Shown: in pieces, positions 27,851 through 35,890 of the stretch
Numbering within the stretch: the stretch's first letter is position 1
Layout: every line of letters starts with the position of its first letter
Assembly: GCF_000423665.1 (NCBI RefSeq)
Contig: NZ_AUIK01000026.1
Coordinates: 1 to 64,000, forward strand
DNA: 64,000 nucleotides
Direction: 5' to 3'
From: Solirubrobacter soli DSM 22325
Lineage (GTDB): Bacteria; Actinomycetota; Thermoleophilia; Solirubrobacterales; Solirubrobacteraceae
Position numbers and translations under genes: made by a program
Notes under the pieces: generated by a model
What the model saw: only the letters and a program-made list of their open reading frames with translations
What the model was told of the DNA's origin: nothing
Database searches by the model: none

Positions 27851-28563
27851 GGCTGGCCGGTCGTGTCGCGCTGATCACCGGCGGCGCCCGCGGGCAGGGC
27901 GCCTCCCACGCCGAGCGGCTCGCCCGCGAGGGCGCTCGTGTCATCACCGGCGACGTCCTCGACGAAGCGGGCGAGGAGACCGCCGCCCGCCTCCGCGGCG
28001 ACGGGCTCGATGTCACCTACCGCCGCCTGGACGTCACCGACCCGGCCGACTGGGCCGCGGCGGTGCCGGACCGCCTCGACGTGCTGGTGAACAACGCGGG
28101 GATCATCCACGTCAACCTGTTGATCGAGGAGACGCTCGAGGCCTGGAACCGCTTGCTGGCCGTCAACGCGACCGGCACGCTGCTCGGCATGCAGGCCGCG
28201 ATCGGAGCGATGCGCGCGGCCGGGGGCGGCTCGATCATCAACGTCGCCAGCATCTTCGGCGTCACCGGCTCCGAGGGCTACATCGCCTACACCGCGAGCA
28301 AGGCGGCGATCCTCGCGATGACCAAGACCGCCGCGCTCGAGCTCGCCGCCGAGGGCATCCGCGTCAACGCGATCTGCCCCGGGGGCGTCTCCACCACCAT
28401 GAACGAGGACGAGCCCGAGGGCGGCGTCGTCCCGCTCACCCCCCTCGGCCGCCGCGCCCACGTCTCAGAGATCTCGGGCGCCGTGGCATATCTGGCGAGC
28501 GACGACGCGAGCTTCGTCACGGGCACCGAGCTCGTGATCGACGGTGGGTACCTGGCTCGCTAG
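27847..28563 (+). CDS. Short-chain dehydrogenase/reductase
   Basis: This protein has 238 residues of the classical SDR type. The cofactor motif is ITGGARGQGASHAERLAREG. The NNAG motif is in LVNNAGII, the catalytic Ser is in INVASIFG, and YTASK carries the catalytic Tyr and Lys. The C-terminus is VIDGGYLAR. The TGGARGQG form resembles hydroxysteroid dehydrogenases and some mycofactocin-linked SDRs, but the length is that of an ordinary NAD(P) enzyme. It is co-translated with the monooxygenase (ATGA overlap). A dispersed repeat begins eight bases after its stop. Confidence 0.92.
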   Translation: MRLAGRVALITGGARGQGASHAERLAREGARVITGDVLDEAGEETAARLRGDGLDVTYRRLDVTDPADWAAAVPDRLDVLVNNAGIIHVNLLIEETLEAWNRLLAVNATGTLLGMQAAIGAMRAAGGGSIINVASIFGVTGSEGYIAYTASKAAILAMTKTAALELAAEGIRVNAICPGGVSTTMNEDEPEGGVVPLTPLGRRAHVSEISGAVAYLASDDASFVTGTELVIDGGYLAR

Positions 28564-28570
28564 GAGTCTG

Positions 28571-28719
28571 TTGGCGAATGGTCGGTCCGACCGATGTGGT
28601 GCAGCCCGCCAGTGGCTCGGGCCGCACGTGCTCGCGATGCGCCCCTCTGGGCCGTGAGCCGCGCGGGTGGCGCGAGACGCCGCGGATGCGCCGCAGCGGG
28701 CGTACCGGTATTCGTCGAA
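28571..28719 (+). mobile_element. Dispersed element copy A (MITE-like, about 149 bp)
   Basis: This non-coding segment starts just after the SDR stop. It matches 58820-58970 (opposite strand) over its whole length, by eye about 80-85% identity with nearly no gaps. Conserved blocks include ggtcggtccgacc, ccagtggctcgg, gctcgcgatgc and ctctgggccgtgagc. Its ends form a weak inverted repeat (ttggcgaat / attcgtcgaa), a decayed form of the perfect 11-bp ends of copy B. It fills the gap between convergent genes. Confidence 0.7.
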
Positions 28720-28727
28720 CCGGCTCC

Positions 28728-29378
28728 TCAATCGACGCGGATGACGATGCCCGTGATGCCGTTGAGCACCGCGGCGACCCCCGCCCGCACGGCGCGGGTC
28801 GCCCGCTCGGGCGTGAACGTCCTCGGGTCGTAGCTGTCGGACATCTTCAGGCCCTCGCCGCGGAACGAGGCGCCCACCCAGTCGGCCGCGGTCACGTTGT
28901 AGGTGGGCTCGGCCACTTCGGCCCCGATGATGAGGAAGTGCTGGTCGAGATGGTTGGCGGTCACCAGCGCCAGCGGGTCGACGAGCTCGTTGCCGGCGCT
29001 GATGATCAGGTCCGGCTTGAGGTCCATGGCCTCGCGGATGCGTGAGATGAACTCCGTCGGGGCCTTCGCGGTGACGGTCTTGAGGCTCGCGTCCTCGTCG
29101 TCGGCCCAGTTGGTGACCGCGCTCGCGAGGGTGCGGGTCGCCTTGTCGGTGCCCGCGGTCAGCAGGACGACGCGGTAGCCCTTGGACGGGTGGACGCCGT
29201 CCCAGGAGCCGGGGCGTGGCGTGATCGTCGCCTCCGGCGCGGGCTTTCCCTCGACGAACCCGGCGCCGAGCTTGCCGATCGCGGTCGGTTTCGGGTGTGG
29301 CTGCGACCAGTCGTCGGCTCCGCAGCCGGCCACGACCACGGCGATCAGGAGCAGCGCGAGCAGCGGACCTCGGGGCAC
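28728..29378 (-). CDS. Putative substrate-binding lipoprotein (BMP/PnrA-like)
   Basis: This protein has 216 residues from a GTG at 29378. The signal peptide ends in lipobox VVAGC. The mature part has the alternating pattern of one lobe of a Bmp/PnrA-type binding protein: YRVVLLTAGTDKATRTLASA, LKPDLIISAGNELVDPLALV, LDQHFLIIGAEV, ADWVGASFRGEG. It is shorter than usual (about 350 residues), so it may be a one-lobed relative. On the minus strand, TAAGAC lies 7-12 bases before the GTG, which suggests a leaderless mRNA. It is divergent from the HupE-like gene and shares with it the gap that holds the PHO-box-like repeats. Function is inference. Confidence 0.68.
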   Translation of the reverse strand: MPRGPLLALLLIAVVVAGCGADDWSQPHPKPTAIGKLGAGFVEGKPAPEATITPRPGSWDGVHPSKGYRVVLLTAGTDKATRTLASAVTNWADDEDASLKTVTAKAPTEFISRIREAMDLKPDLIISAGNELVDPLALVTANHLDQHFLIIGAEVAEPTYNVTAADWVGASFRGEGLKMSDSYDPRTFTPERATRAVRAGVAAVLNGITGIVIRVD

Positions 29379-29419
29379 CGCACTGTCTTAGCCGCCTTTC
29401 CGGTCGGTCGGTGGCATCC

Positions 29420-29448
29420 GTTCACACATCGTTCACCGCTCGTGCACC
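29420..29448 (+). promoter_or_regulatory. PHO-box-like direct repeats (three units, 11-bp period)
   Basis: GTTCACA (29420), GTTCACC (29431) and GTGCACC (29442) are spaced exactly 11 bp apart. This is the layout of the actinobacterial PhoP binding site (repeats of GTTCACC plus four bases). The box ends 27 bp before the ATG of the HupE-like gene and could also serve the divergent lipoprotein gene. The downstream secreted phosphoesterase makes phosphate control plausible. Confidence 0.6.
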
Positions 29449-29475
29449 GGTGGTCGAACAAGATCGGCCTCGGTC

Positions 29476-30696
29476 ATGGCTAACCCTCTTCGCCTTCGAG
29501 GCCGTTCCGCCATCGCGGCGGCCGTCGCGGCAGGCCTCCTGCTGCTCACCGCCGCGTCGGCCTTCGGTCACGGATTCAGCTCCGTCGTCTACGTCGATGC
29601 CACATCGCCCGGCAAGGGCCACGTGCGCACCGAGCTCGGATTGGAGTACGACCTGCTGGTCGTCTCGGCCGCGGACGCCGAGAAGGACGATCCGCTCTTC
29701 AAGACCGGGACCCCGGCGTGGGAGGACCGCGACGACCAGGCCATGGCGGCGGCGCTGGAGGCGCACGCCGACACGGTCCTCGCCTACGTGAGCAAGCGCT
29801 TCGGCGTCGAGGTCGACGGCGGCGGCGCGTGCACGCCCGCCTACGACGGCGGCTTTGAGATCAAGCAGCGCGTCGGCGTCCCCTACGCCTTTGTCGCGCT
29901 CGACTTCACCTGCCCACCGGGCGGCAACGCGCACATCGTTCGCAGCGGGCTGTTCCCGGACGGCGAGGAGTACGTCAAGGGCACGAAGACGATCGTCACC
30001 TACGACCTCGACTTCACCCACGGCAGCGCGAGCCTCGAGGCCGCCCATCCGTCGTTCTCCACCCACCAGTCGCTGCTGGAGCGCTACTGGGAGTTCTTCC
30101 GCCTCGGCGCTGAGCACCTCTACACCGGGATCGACCACATCCTGTTCCTGCTGGCGCTGATCGCCGGGTCGCGGCGCCTGCGCGAGATCGTCCTGACGGC
30201 GTCGACGTTCACGCTCGCCCACTCGGTGACGTTCATCCTGGCCGCGCTCGGCCTCGTGGCCGTGCCGGCGGCGATCGTCGAGCCGACGATCGCGTTGTCG
30301 ATCTCGGTCGTCGCCGCGCTGCACCTGTGGCGGATCTTCAAGCGCGGATCGCAGGCGACCGAGCTCGAGACGACCGGGCACGGGCTGATCGGCCTTGACG
30401 CGTCGGGGCGGGCGCGGCTCGTGGCCGTGTTCTGCTTCGGCCTCGTGCACGGGCTCGGGTTCGCCGGCGCGCTCGGGATCGACGAGGCGTTCTCGTGGAC
30501 GCTGCTGTCCTCGCTGCTCGTGTTCAACGTCGGCATCGAGTGCGTGCAGCTGGCGATCATCGCCGCCGTCTTCCCGATGCTCGCGCTCCTGCGCCGCCGC
30601 GCGCCGCTCGCCGGGCTCTCGGCGACCGGTGTCATCGCGGCGGGCGTGTGCGCGATGGGCCTCGTGTGGTTCGCCGAACGAACATTCGCACTCTGA
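29476..30696 (+). CDS. HupE/UreJ-family membrane protein with large extracellular domain
   Basis: This protein has 406 residues with a signal peptide (residues 1-34, ending ASAFGHG). An extracytoplasmic domain of about 180 residues follows. The C-terminal half has about seven membrane helices with the HupE_UreJ_2 hallmarks: GAEHLYTGIDHILFLLALI, FTLAHSVTF, and LVHGLGFAGAL, with His and Asp residues in the membrane. Relatives are linked to metal uptake (Ni/Co), but this subfamily has no assigned substrate. The PHO-box-like repeat just upstream and the phosphoesterase downstream suggest it belongs to phosphate starvation here. Confidence 0.83.
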   Translation: MANPLRLRGRSAIAAAVAAGLLLLTAASAFGHGFSSVVYVDATSPGKGHVRTELGLEYDLLVVSAADAEKDDPLFKTGTPAWEDRDDQAMAAALEAHADTVLAYVSKRFGVEVDGGGACTPAYDGGFEIKQRVGVPYAFVALDFTCPPGGNAHIVRSGLFPDGEEYVKGTKTIVTYDLDFTHGSASLEAAHPSFSTHQSLLERYWEFFRLGAEHLYTGIDHILFLLALIAGSRRLREIVLTASTFTLAHSVTFILAALGLVAVPAAIVEPTIALSISVVAALHLWRIFKRGSQATELETTGHGLIGLDASGRARLVAVFCFGLVHGLGFAGALGIDEAFSWTLLSSLLVFNVGIECVQLAIIAAVFPMLALLRRRAPLAGLSATGVIAAGVCAMGLVWFAERTFAL

Positions 30697-30697
30697 C

Positions 30698-30737
30698 TCT
30701 CATCTTCTGCTCATCCCTTTGCGACGGCTTCTTCACA
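30698..30737 (+). promoter_or_regulatory. Degenerate PHO-box-like repeats before the phosphoesterase gene
   Basis: TCTCATC (30698), GCTCATC (30709), a degenerate unit (30720) and CTTCACA (30731) keep an 11-bp period. They resemble the GTTCACC/GTTCATC units seen upstream of the HupE-like gene. They lie in the 103-bp gap before the phosphoesterase start, an apt place for PhoP binding. The match is weak. Confidence 0.35.
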
Positions 30738-30799
30738 TCCGAGGGCACCGGCTCGAACAAGCTCCTCGCCGTCCATCCGCACTCAAGGAAGGGAACCAC

Positions 30800-32653
30800 T
30801 TGAAGTCATCTCATTCGCCGGTTGGTCGCCGGCGAGGTGTGGTAGCCACGGGCCTGGTGGCCCTCGCCGCGTCGGCGGCGTTCGGCATCGGCTCGATCAC
30901 GACCGCCGGCGCTCAGGCGCCGGCCACCAACTCGGCCGTCGTGCTGGGCGTCGGCGCGAACGCGTCGCAGCGCGTCGTGTCCTGGTACACGTCGGCCAAC
31001 ACGGCGCAGTCGGTGCAGGTCGCCCCGACGTCGCAGCTCGTCAACGGCGAGTTCCCGGCGAACGCCCTCACGTTCGCGGCCACCGTCACGGCCAACTCGG
31101 TCAACGGCGGCTTCAACGGCCACGCCGTCCTCAGCGGCCTCTCGGAGGACACCGCGTACTCGTACCGCGTCGGCGCTGACGGCGGTTGGTCGGCGACGTA
31201 CACGTTCAAGACGCAGAAGTTCAACGGCGCCTTCGACTTCCTGTTCTTCGGCGACCCGCAGATCGGCTCGTCGGGCGACGTGCCGAAGGACGGCGCGGGA
31301 TGGGTCGACACGCTGAACGTGTCGCTCGCCGCGAACCCGGACGCCGAGCTGCTCGTGTCGGGCGGCGACCAGGTCGAGACCGCCAACACCGAGACGCAGT
31401 GGAACGCGTTCCTGGCCTCCGACAAGCTGCGCTCCTACCCTTGGGCCGCCACGATCGGCAACCACGACGTCGGTGGCAAGGCCTACGACCAGCACTTCTG
31501 GACCCCGAACACGGACCGCTCCGCGGCCTTCTACCAGGGCAGCCAGACCACCCAGTCGGGCGGCGACTACTGGTACGTCTACAAGGACGCGCTGTTCATC
31601 CACCTGAACTCCAACGCGTACCAGAACGGCGCTGACCCCGCGCACATCAACTACATCACCAGCGTGGTCAACGCCCACGGCTCCGAGGCTCGCTACACGG
31701 TCCTCGTGTTCCACCACGCGATCTACTCGCCGGCGTCGCACGCCAACGACGGCGACAACAAGATCCGCCGCGTCGACTTCCCGACCGCCTTCTCGAACCT
31801 GGGCGTCGACCTGGTCCTCGCGGGCCACGATCACAGCTACTCGCGCTCCTACGCGCTCAAGAACGGCCAGAAGGCGAACGCGAGCGAGCAGCCCGGCGCC
31901 GCCCAGGTCGTCCAGGGTCCCGGCGGCGTGATCTACGTCACGGGCAACTCCGCCTCGGGCTCGAAGTACTACGACCTGACGAAGCCGGTCGCCGGCGAGT
32001 TCGGTCCGGACCCGCTCGATCCGAACCGGCACTACGCCAACTCGGTCGAGAACCAGGAGCACGTCCGCACCTACGTCAAGGTCCAGGTCCGCAAAGACGC
32101 CCTGACGGTCGAGAACATCCGCTCCGGCACGTGCGCCGCCCCGAACGCGGCGGTCGAGCTCAAGAACGTGCCGTGGTGCGGCCCCAACAACGGCGCCAGC
32201 CCGGCCCAGCCGGTCGGCTCCGTCGTCGACAAGGTCGTCATCCACGCTGCCGAGGCTCCCGCTGACGGCGGCGTCGGCGGCTCCGTCGCTCCCACCCTCG
32301 CCCTGACGCTCGGCGCCCCGGCCTCGTTCGGCCCGTTCACGCCCGGCATCGCGAAGGACTACACCGCCAGCACCACCGCCACGGTCATCTCGACCGCCGG
32401 CGACGCCGCCCTGACCGCTTCGGACCCGAGCTCCACCGCCACGGGCAAGCTGGTCAACGGCACGTTCGCCCTGGCCACCCCGCTGCAGGTCGCGGGCACG
32501 CCGCTGCCGTCGACGGTCAAGACGTACGCCGCGCCGGTCTCCAACGACAACGTCACGGTCGACTTCAAGCAGTCGATCGCCGCGAACGAGGCGCTCCGTA
32601 CGGGCACCTACGCGAAGACGCTGACGTTCACGCTGTCCACGACCAACCCGTAG
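30800..32653 (+). CDS. Secreted purple-acid-phosphatase-like metallophosphoesterase with WxL-like tail
   Basis: This protein has 617 residues from a TTG at 30800, preceded by AAGGAAGGG. It has a signal peptide with twin arginines (VGRRRGVVATGL, export by Tat is possible). An N-terminal fibronectin-like domain spans about 45-135. A calcineurin-like phosphoesterase domain spans about 145-430, with all metal motifs: FFGDPQIG, SGGDQVE, IGNHDVGG, VFHHAIYS and LAGHDHSYSR. The last 120 residues form a beta domain ending YAKTLTFTLSTTNP, as in WxL-like surface domains. Four bases separate it from the DUF916-like gene. It probably releases phosphate from esters outside the cell. An upstream in-frame extension overlaps the HupE gene and is not used. 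Confidence 0.87.
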   Translation: MKSSHSPVGRRRGVVATGLVALAASAAFGIGSITTAGAQAPATNSAVVLGVGANASQRVVSWYTSANTAQSVQVAPTSQLVNGEFPANALTFAATVTANSVNGGFNGHAVLSGLSEDTAYSYRVGADGGWSATYTFKTQKFNGAFDFLFFGDPQIGSSGDVPKDGAGWVDTLNVSLAANPDAELLVSGGDQVETANTETQWNAFLASDKLRSYPWAATIGNHDVGGKAYDQHFWTPNTDRSAAFYQGSQTTQSGGDYWYVYKDALFIHLNSNAYQNGADPAHINYITSVVNAHGSEARYTVLVFHHAIYSPASHANDGDNKIRRVDFPTAFSNLGVDLVLAGHDHSYSRSYALKNGQKANASEQPGAAQVVQGPGGVIYVTGNSASGSKYYDLTKPVAGEFGPDPLDPNRHYANSVENQEHVRTYVKVQVRKDALTVENIRSGTCAAPNAAVELKNVPWCGPNNGASPAQPVGSVVDKVVIHAAEAPADGGVGGSVAPTLALTLGAPASFGPFTPGIAKDYTASTTATVISTAGDAALTASDPSSTATGKLVNGTFALATPLQVAGTPLPSTVKTYAAPVSNDNVTVDFKQSIAANEALRTGTYAKTLTFTLSTTNP

Positions 32654-32657
32654 CGAG

Positions 32658-33485
32658 ATGACGATGCGCCCGATCAGTCCCCGTTCGCTGCTGTTGTTGA
32701 CGTTGGGACTGGTCGGGCTGCTCGCCCCACCCGCGGCCGCCGCCGACTGGACCGCCGCCCCGGCCGCGAACCAGTTCGGTGAAGGTCGTCAGGCGTTCAG
32801 CTACACCATCAACCCCGGCGGGCAGATGGAGGACGGCCTCGTCGTCGTCAACGACGGCGCCGCGCCGGTCCACGTCGCCCTGCGCACCGCCAAGGGCCCG
32901 ATGAGCGCCTGGGTCCGCCCCTCGCGCGACGACGTCACGGTCCCGGCCGGCGACTCCGTCGAGGTCCCGTTCACCGTGTCCTTGCCCAAGGACGCCGCCG
33001 CCGGCGACTACGCGAGTGGCATCGCCGGAATCCCGATCCGTCTCCGGGTCGGCGGCGCGCTGAAGCCGAGCTTGGCGATCGAGGACGTCCGGATCGGCGA
33101 CTCCACCGTCACCTACACCATCCGCAACACCGGCAACGCGACGTTGACCGCACACGCGGCCGTGTCGGTCTCCGGCCCCTTCGGCCGCTGGACCGCCAAG
33201 GCCGGCACGCTCCCCGACTCCCCGCCGCTGCTCCCGGGCGCCACCTGGAAGGGAACCGCACCCGTCCGCGACGTGACCCCCGCCGTGCGCCTCACGGCGA
33301 CCGTCACGCTCACGCCGCTGCTCACCGACGAGGCGGGCTCGACCGCGCCACTCGCCCCGATCAAGGCCACAGGCCACGGCTGGGCGATCCCGTGGCTCCC
33401 GCTTCTGGCGCTCGTCGTGCTGATCGCGGTCGTGGCCGGCGTCGTCGCCCGCCTGCGCCGCCGTCCGGCGCGCATCGCCGCCTAG
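32658..33485 (+). CDS. DUF916/WxL-interacting-like membrane-anchored protein
   Basis: This protein has 275 residues. A signal peptide (residues 1-28) is followed by a beta-sandwich domain (FSYTINPGGQMEDGLVVVND, then VTVPAGDSVEVPFTVSLPKD and YASGIAGIP). This resembles the WxL-interacting protein peptidoglycan-binding domain. A second beta domain follows (about 140-235), then one membrane helix (WLPLLALVVLIAVVAGVVA) and a basic tail. It is adjacent to the phosphatase with the WxL-like C-terminus, so it probably anchors that enzyme to the cell surface. This pairing is known for WxL systems in Firmicutes; the role in actinobacteria is inference. Its stop shares the bases CTAG with that of the convergent gene. 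Confidence 0.75.
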   Translation: MTMRPISPRSLLLLTLGLVGLLAPPAAAADWTAAPAANQFGEGRQAFSYTINPGGQMEDGLVVVNDGAAPVHVALRTAKGPMSAWVRPSRDDVTVPAGDSVEVPFTVSLPKDAAAGDYASGIAGIPIRLRVGGALKPSLAIEDVRIGDSTVTYTIRNTGNATLTAHAAVSVSGPFGRWTAKAGTLPDSPPLLPGATWKGTAPVRDVTPAVRLTATVTLTPLLTDEAGSTAPLAPIKATGHGWAIPWLPLLALVVLIAVVAGVVARLRRRPARIAA

Positions 33486-34039
33486 TCCAGCAGCACCCAC
33501 GGGTCGAAGCGCTCGATCGGGATCACGCGCGTGCGCGGCAACGTGACCGTGAACGCCCCGACGTCGTCCTCGAGGTCGTAGACCTCGAGCCCCTCCAGGT
33601 CGGCCAACGCGCTCGAGACGAGCTCGCGGAAGCAGATCACCCCGACCCGCCGGCCCGGCACGGCCAGCAGGCCGGCGACCTGCGGCGCGAAGTCGCTGTC
33701 GTGCGAAGCCAGCAGCGCGTCCCCGCCCGCCTCGCGTTCGGCGAGTGCCTCGAGGGTCTGCTGGATCGCGACGTCGACGACCTTGACCTCGGGCGGGCCG
33801 CTCAACAGCACGGGCCGGAAGCCGATCGAGGTCAGCGCCTGGACGAAGCTCAAGGGCACCGAGGCCGTGGCGTTCAAGAAGAAGAGGCCGCGGGCGGGCT
33901 GCTCCCAGATCGCACGCGCGTAATCGAGGACGCGATCCCAGCGCGGGCGCTCCTCGGGGGCGGGGCGGCGGCCGAGCAGGCTGACGCCCAGCGTCGTGTC
34001 GATGTTCTCGCCGTCGACGAGCAGGAAGGTCTCGGCCAC
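33482..34039 (-). CDS. NYN-domain (PIN-like) nuclease
   Basis: This protein has 185 residues, one NYN domain. Acidic active-site residues appear in the expected order: LLVDGENID at the N-terminus, VKVVDVAIQQTL in the middle and LLASHDSDFAPQV at about 110-120, followed by VGVICFRE. NYN proteins are metal-dependent RNases of the LabA/Limkain group. No partner domain or operon neighbour hints at its target. The start is ATG 34039. Confidence 0.85.
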   Translation of the reverse strand: MAETFLLVDGENIDTTLGVSLLGRRPAPEERPRWDRVLDYARAIWEQPARGLFFLNATASVPLSFVQALTSIGFRPVLLSGPPEVKVVDVAIQQTLEALAEREAGGDALLASHDSDFAPQVAGLLAVPGRRVGVICFRELVSSALADLEGLEVYDLEDDVGAFTVTLPRTRVIPIERFDPWVLLD

Positions 34040-34056
34040 CGGCGGAGAGTAACCGG

Positions 34057-34083
34057 GCGGGGGCGCGCGACGCGCGCCCCCGC
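34057..34083 (-). terminator. 13-bp perfect hairpin after the M28 peptidase gene
   Basis: gcgggggcgcgcg and its exact complement flank one base. The hairpin lies 9 bp after the stop of the minus-strand peptidase gene and 18 bp before the start of the next minus-strand gene. The stem is all G/C and has no T-tract, a common terminator form in GC-rich actinobacteria. Confidence 0.65.
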
Positions 34084-34091
34084 GGGGTCAG

Positions 34092-35798
34092 CTACCCGTT
34101 GTTGCGGTGGCCGTGGCCGTGCCAGCGGTGGCGCGGCCACTTGGGCGGCTTGCCGCCGTGCGGCTTGGAGTTGAAGCCGTCCTTGGACATCGCCCAGTAG
34201 TACACGCCGTAGGACGCGGCGCCGGAGAGCTCCTTGAGGCTCCGGAGCGCGCCGCCCTTCATCTTGCGGGCGGCGGCCTTCTTGGCGGCGTTCTCCGGGA
34301 AGACCCCTTCCTCCGTGAAGCCGTCCGCGGTGATCGGCGGCACGCCGGAGATGACCGTCTGCAGGTTGTCGCAGATCTGGTGGTAGCACGGGTCGTACCA
34401 GGCACCCGCGGCGCCGCCATAGATCTGCTCCTGCTCGGCGGTCTTGACGCCCTCGGCGCCGGCGAAGACACCGCCGGACGGGATGCCCCGCAGCGTGAAG
34501 CCGACGTAGTCGGAGCGGCCGTCGAACGCGCCGCGCTCGGACTTGAAGCCCTGCGCCTTGAACCATTCGTCAAAGACGTCCTCGACGCGACCGGAGCCGG
34601 GCGGGCCGGGCGGGTTCGGGACGTTCGGATCCTCGGACGGGTCGTCGCCGTCACCGTCGTAGATCCCGCGGATGTAGTTCGGCGACGCGAGCATGTCGTA
34701 GTCGAGCATCACGTCGATCTTCTTGACCTCCGCGTCGCTCAGCGTCTTCGCGTAGTACGAGGAGCCGACGAGGCCGTTCTCCTCGGCGCCCCACCAGGCG
34801 AAGCGGATCTTCTGGCGCAGGTTGTAGTGCCCGTCGGCGAGTTCCTCGGCCTGCGCGAGCAGGGTCGCGGTGCCGGAGCCGTCGTCGTTGATGCCAGGGC
34901 CTTCGGGCACGGAGTCCAGGTGCGCGCCGACCACGACCACGTTGTTCGGGTCGCCGCCGCGCGTCTCGGCGATCACCTGGTTCAGGTAACGCGGCTCGAA
35001 GAAGCCGTACACCTTGAAGTCGACCTTCGGGTTCTTGCCGGCCTTGTAGGCCTGGAGCAGGTCGTTGCCGAGCGTGTAGCTCGTGATAACGGCCGCGATC
35101 GTGGCGTCCGGCGTCGGCTGGTTGTCGACGAAGATCGGGGTCTGGCGCGCGGGCGTGTTGCCCTCGTTGTAGATGATCACGCCGGTCGCGCCCGCGGCCT
35201 GCGCGAGCTCCCACTTGGTCACGAACGGGCACGTGCCGCGCTGGACGAGCGCGACCTTGCCGGAGACGCCGGCGTAGTCGGCCGCGACGCAGCCGGACGC
35301 CGAGCCACCGGTGGGCGGGTCGACGATGCCGCCGACCGGGAACACCGGTGCGTTGGTCAGCTCGACGGTGGGCGAGTTGGCCATCGTGATGAAGTCGACG
35401 TTGGGCGAGCCGTCGTCAGCCGCCGTGCCGGGCTTGTACGTCTTGGCGTTCGGCGGGAGCGAGTTCAGCACCGCCGGCTGCGTCTCTTTCCAGACCGGAT
35501 AGTTGAACGGCGTGACCTTCGGGCTGTAGCCCGCGTCCTTCAGCGTCTGGACGACGTAGTCGAGCGACTCCTGGTAGCCGGGCGAGAAGACCTCGCGCGT
35601 GTCGTCATTCAACGTCGCGATCTGCTGCAGCGCGATCTGGTGCTTGACGATGTTCGGCACAGAAACGTTTTCGACGAACTTCCGGGCGCCGGGATCGCGC
35701 GGCGTGACGTTCCCTCCACCGCCGTCCGCGAACGCGGTCGGCGCAAACGTCAGCGTGGCGGCGCATGCGGCCGCCAGAGCCAAACGGCTCAGTGACAA
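34092..35798 (-). CDS. Secreted M28-family aminopeptidase with PA domain
   Basis: This protein has 568 residues. The start is a TTG at 35798, preceded by GAGGGGG seven bases upstream. Upstream codons in the same frame lack a signal peptide start. A signal peptide (ending PTAFADG) is followed by a PA domain (about 150-260: GKVALVQRGTCPFVTKWELA, TGVIIYNEGN). An M28 zinc peptidase domain follows (about 290-520), with metal-binding AHLDSVPEGPGINDDGSG, the general base in WWGAEENGLVGS, and later Asp and His ligands. It resembles Streptomyces griseus-type aminopeptidases but has an extra His/Lys-rich tail (HRWHGHGHRNNG) that could bind metal. It acts outside the cell on peptides. Confidence 0.9.
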   Translation of the reverse strand: MSLSRLALAAACAATLTFAPTAFADGGGGNVTPRDPGARKFVENVSVPNIVKHQIALQQIATLNDDTREVFSPGYQESLDYVVQTLKDAGYSPKVTPFNYPVWKETQPAVLNSLPPNAKTYKPGTAADDGSPNVDFITMANSPTVELTNAPVFPVGGIVDPPTGGSASGCVAADYAGVSGKVALVQRGTCPFVTKWELAQAAGATGVIIYNEGNTPARQTPIFVDNQPTPDATIAAVITSYTLGNDLLQAYKAGKNPKVDFKVYGFFEPRYLNQVIAETRGGDPNNVVVVGAHLDSVPEGPGINDDGSGTATLLAQAEELADGHYNLRQKIRFAWWGAEENGLVGSSYYAKTLSDAEVKKIDVMLDYDMLASPNYIRGIYDGDGDDPSEDPNVPNPPGPPGSGRVEDVFDEWFKAQGFKSERGAFDGRSDYVGFTLRGIPSGGVFAGAEGVKTAEQEQIYGGAAGAWYDPCYHQICDNLQTVISGVPPITADGFTEEGVFPENAAKKAAARKMKGGALRSLKELSGAASYGVYYWAMSKDGFNSKPHGGKPPKWPRHRWHGHGHRNNG

Positions 35799-35825
35799 TG
35801 TGTACCCCCTCAGGTATGTGCGGGT

Positions 35826-35844
35826 GAGGGCTCCCACAGCCCTC
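35826..35844 (-). promoter_or_regulatory. Hairpin in the leader of the M28 peptidase gene
   Basis: gagggct and agccctc form a perfect 7-bp stem around five bases, 28 bp before the TTG start. It may be a leader structure or the terminator of the upstream GGDEF-EAL gene (stop at 35891). A second dyad, CTACT/AGTAG, lies at about 35870-35886 in an AT-richer stretch that probably holds the promoter. Confidence 0.4.
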
Positions 35845-35890
35845 TGAAGACCCACATTACTGCTTATGACTACTTGGGGTAGTAGGTTCG

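Noticed and set aside
28578..29045. Plus-strand frames starting in element A and crossing into the lipoprotein gene
   Set aside because: They are antisense to the lipoprotein gene and begin in a repeat; no start signal.
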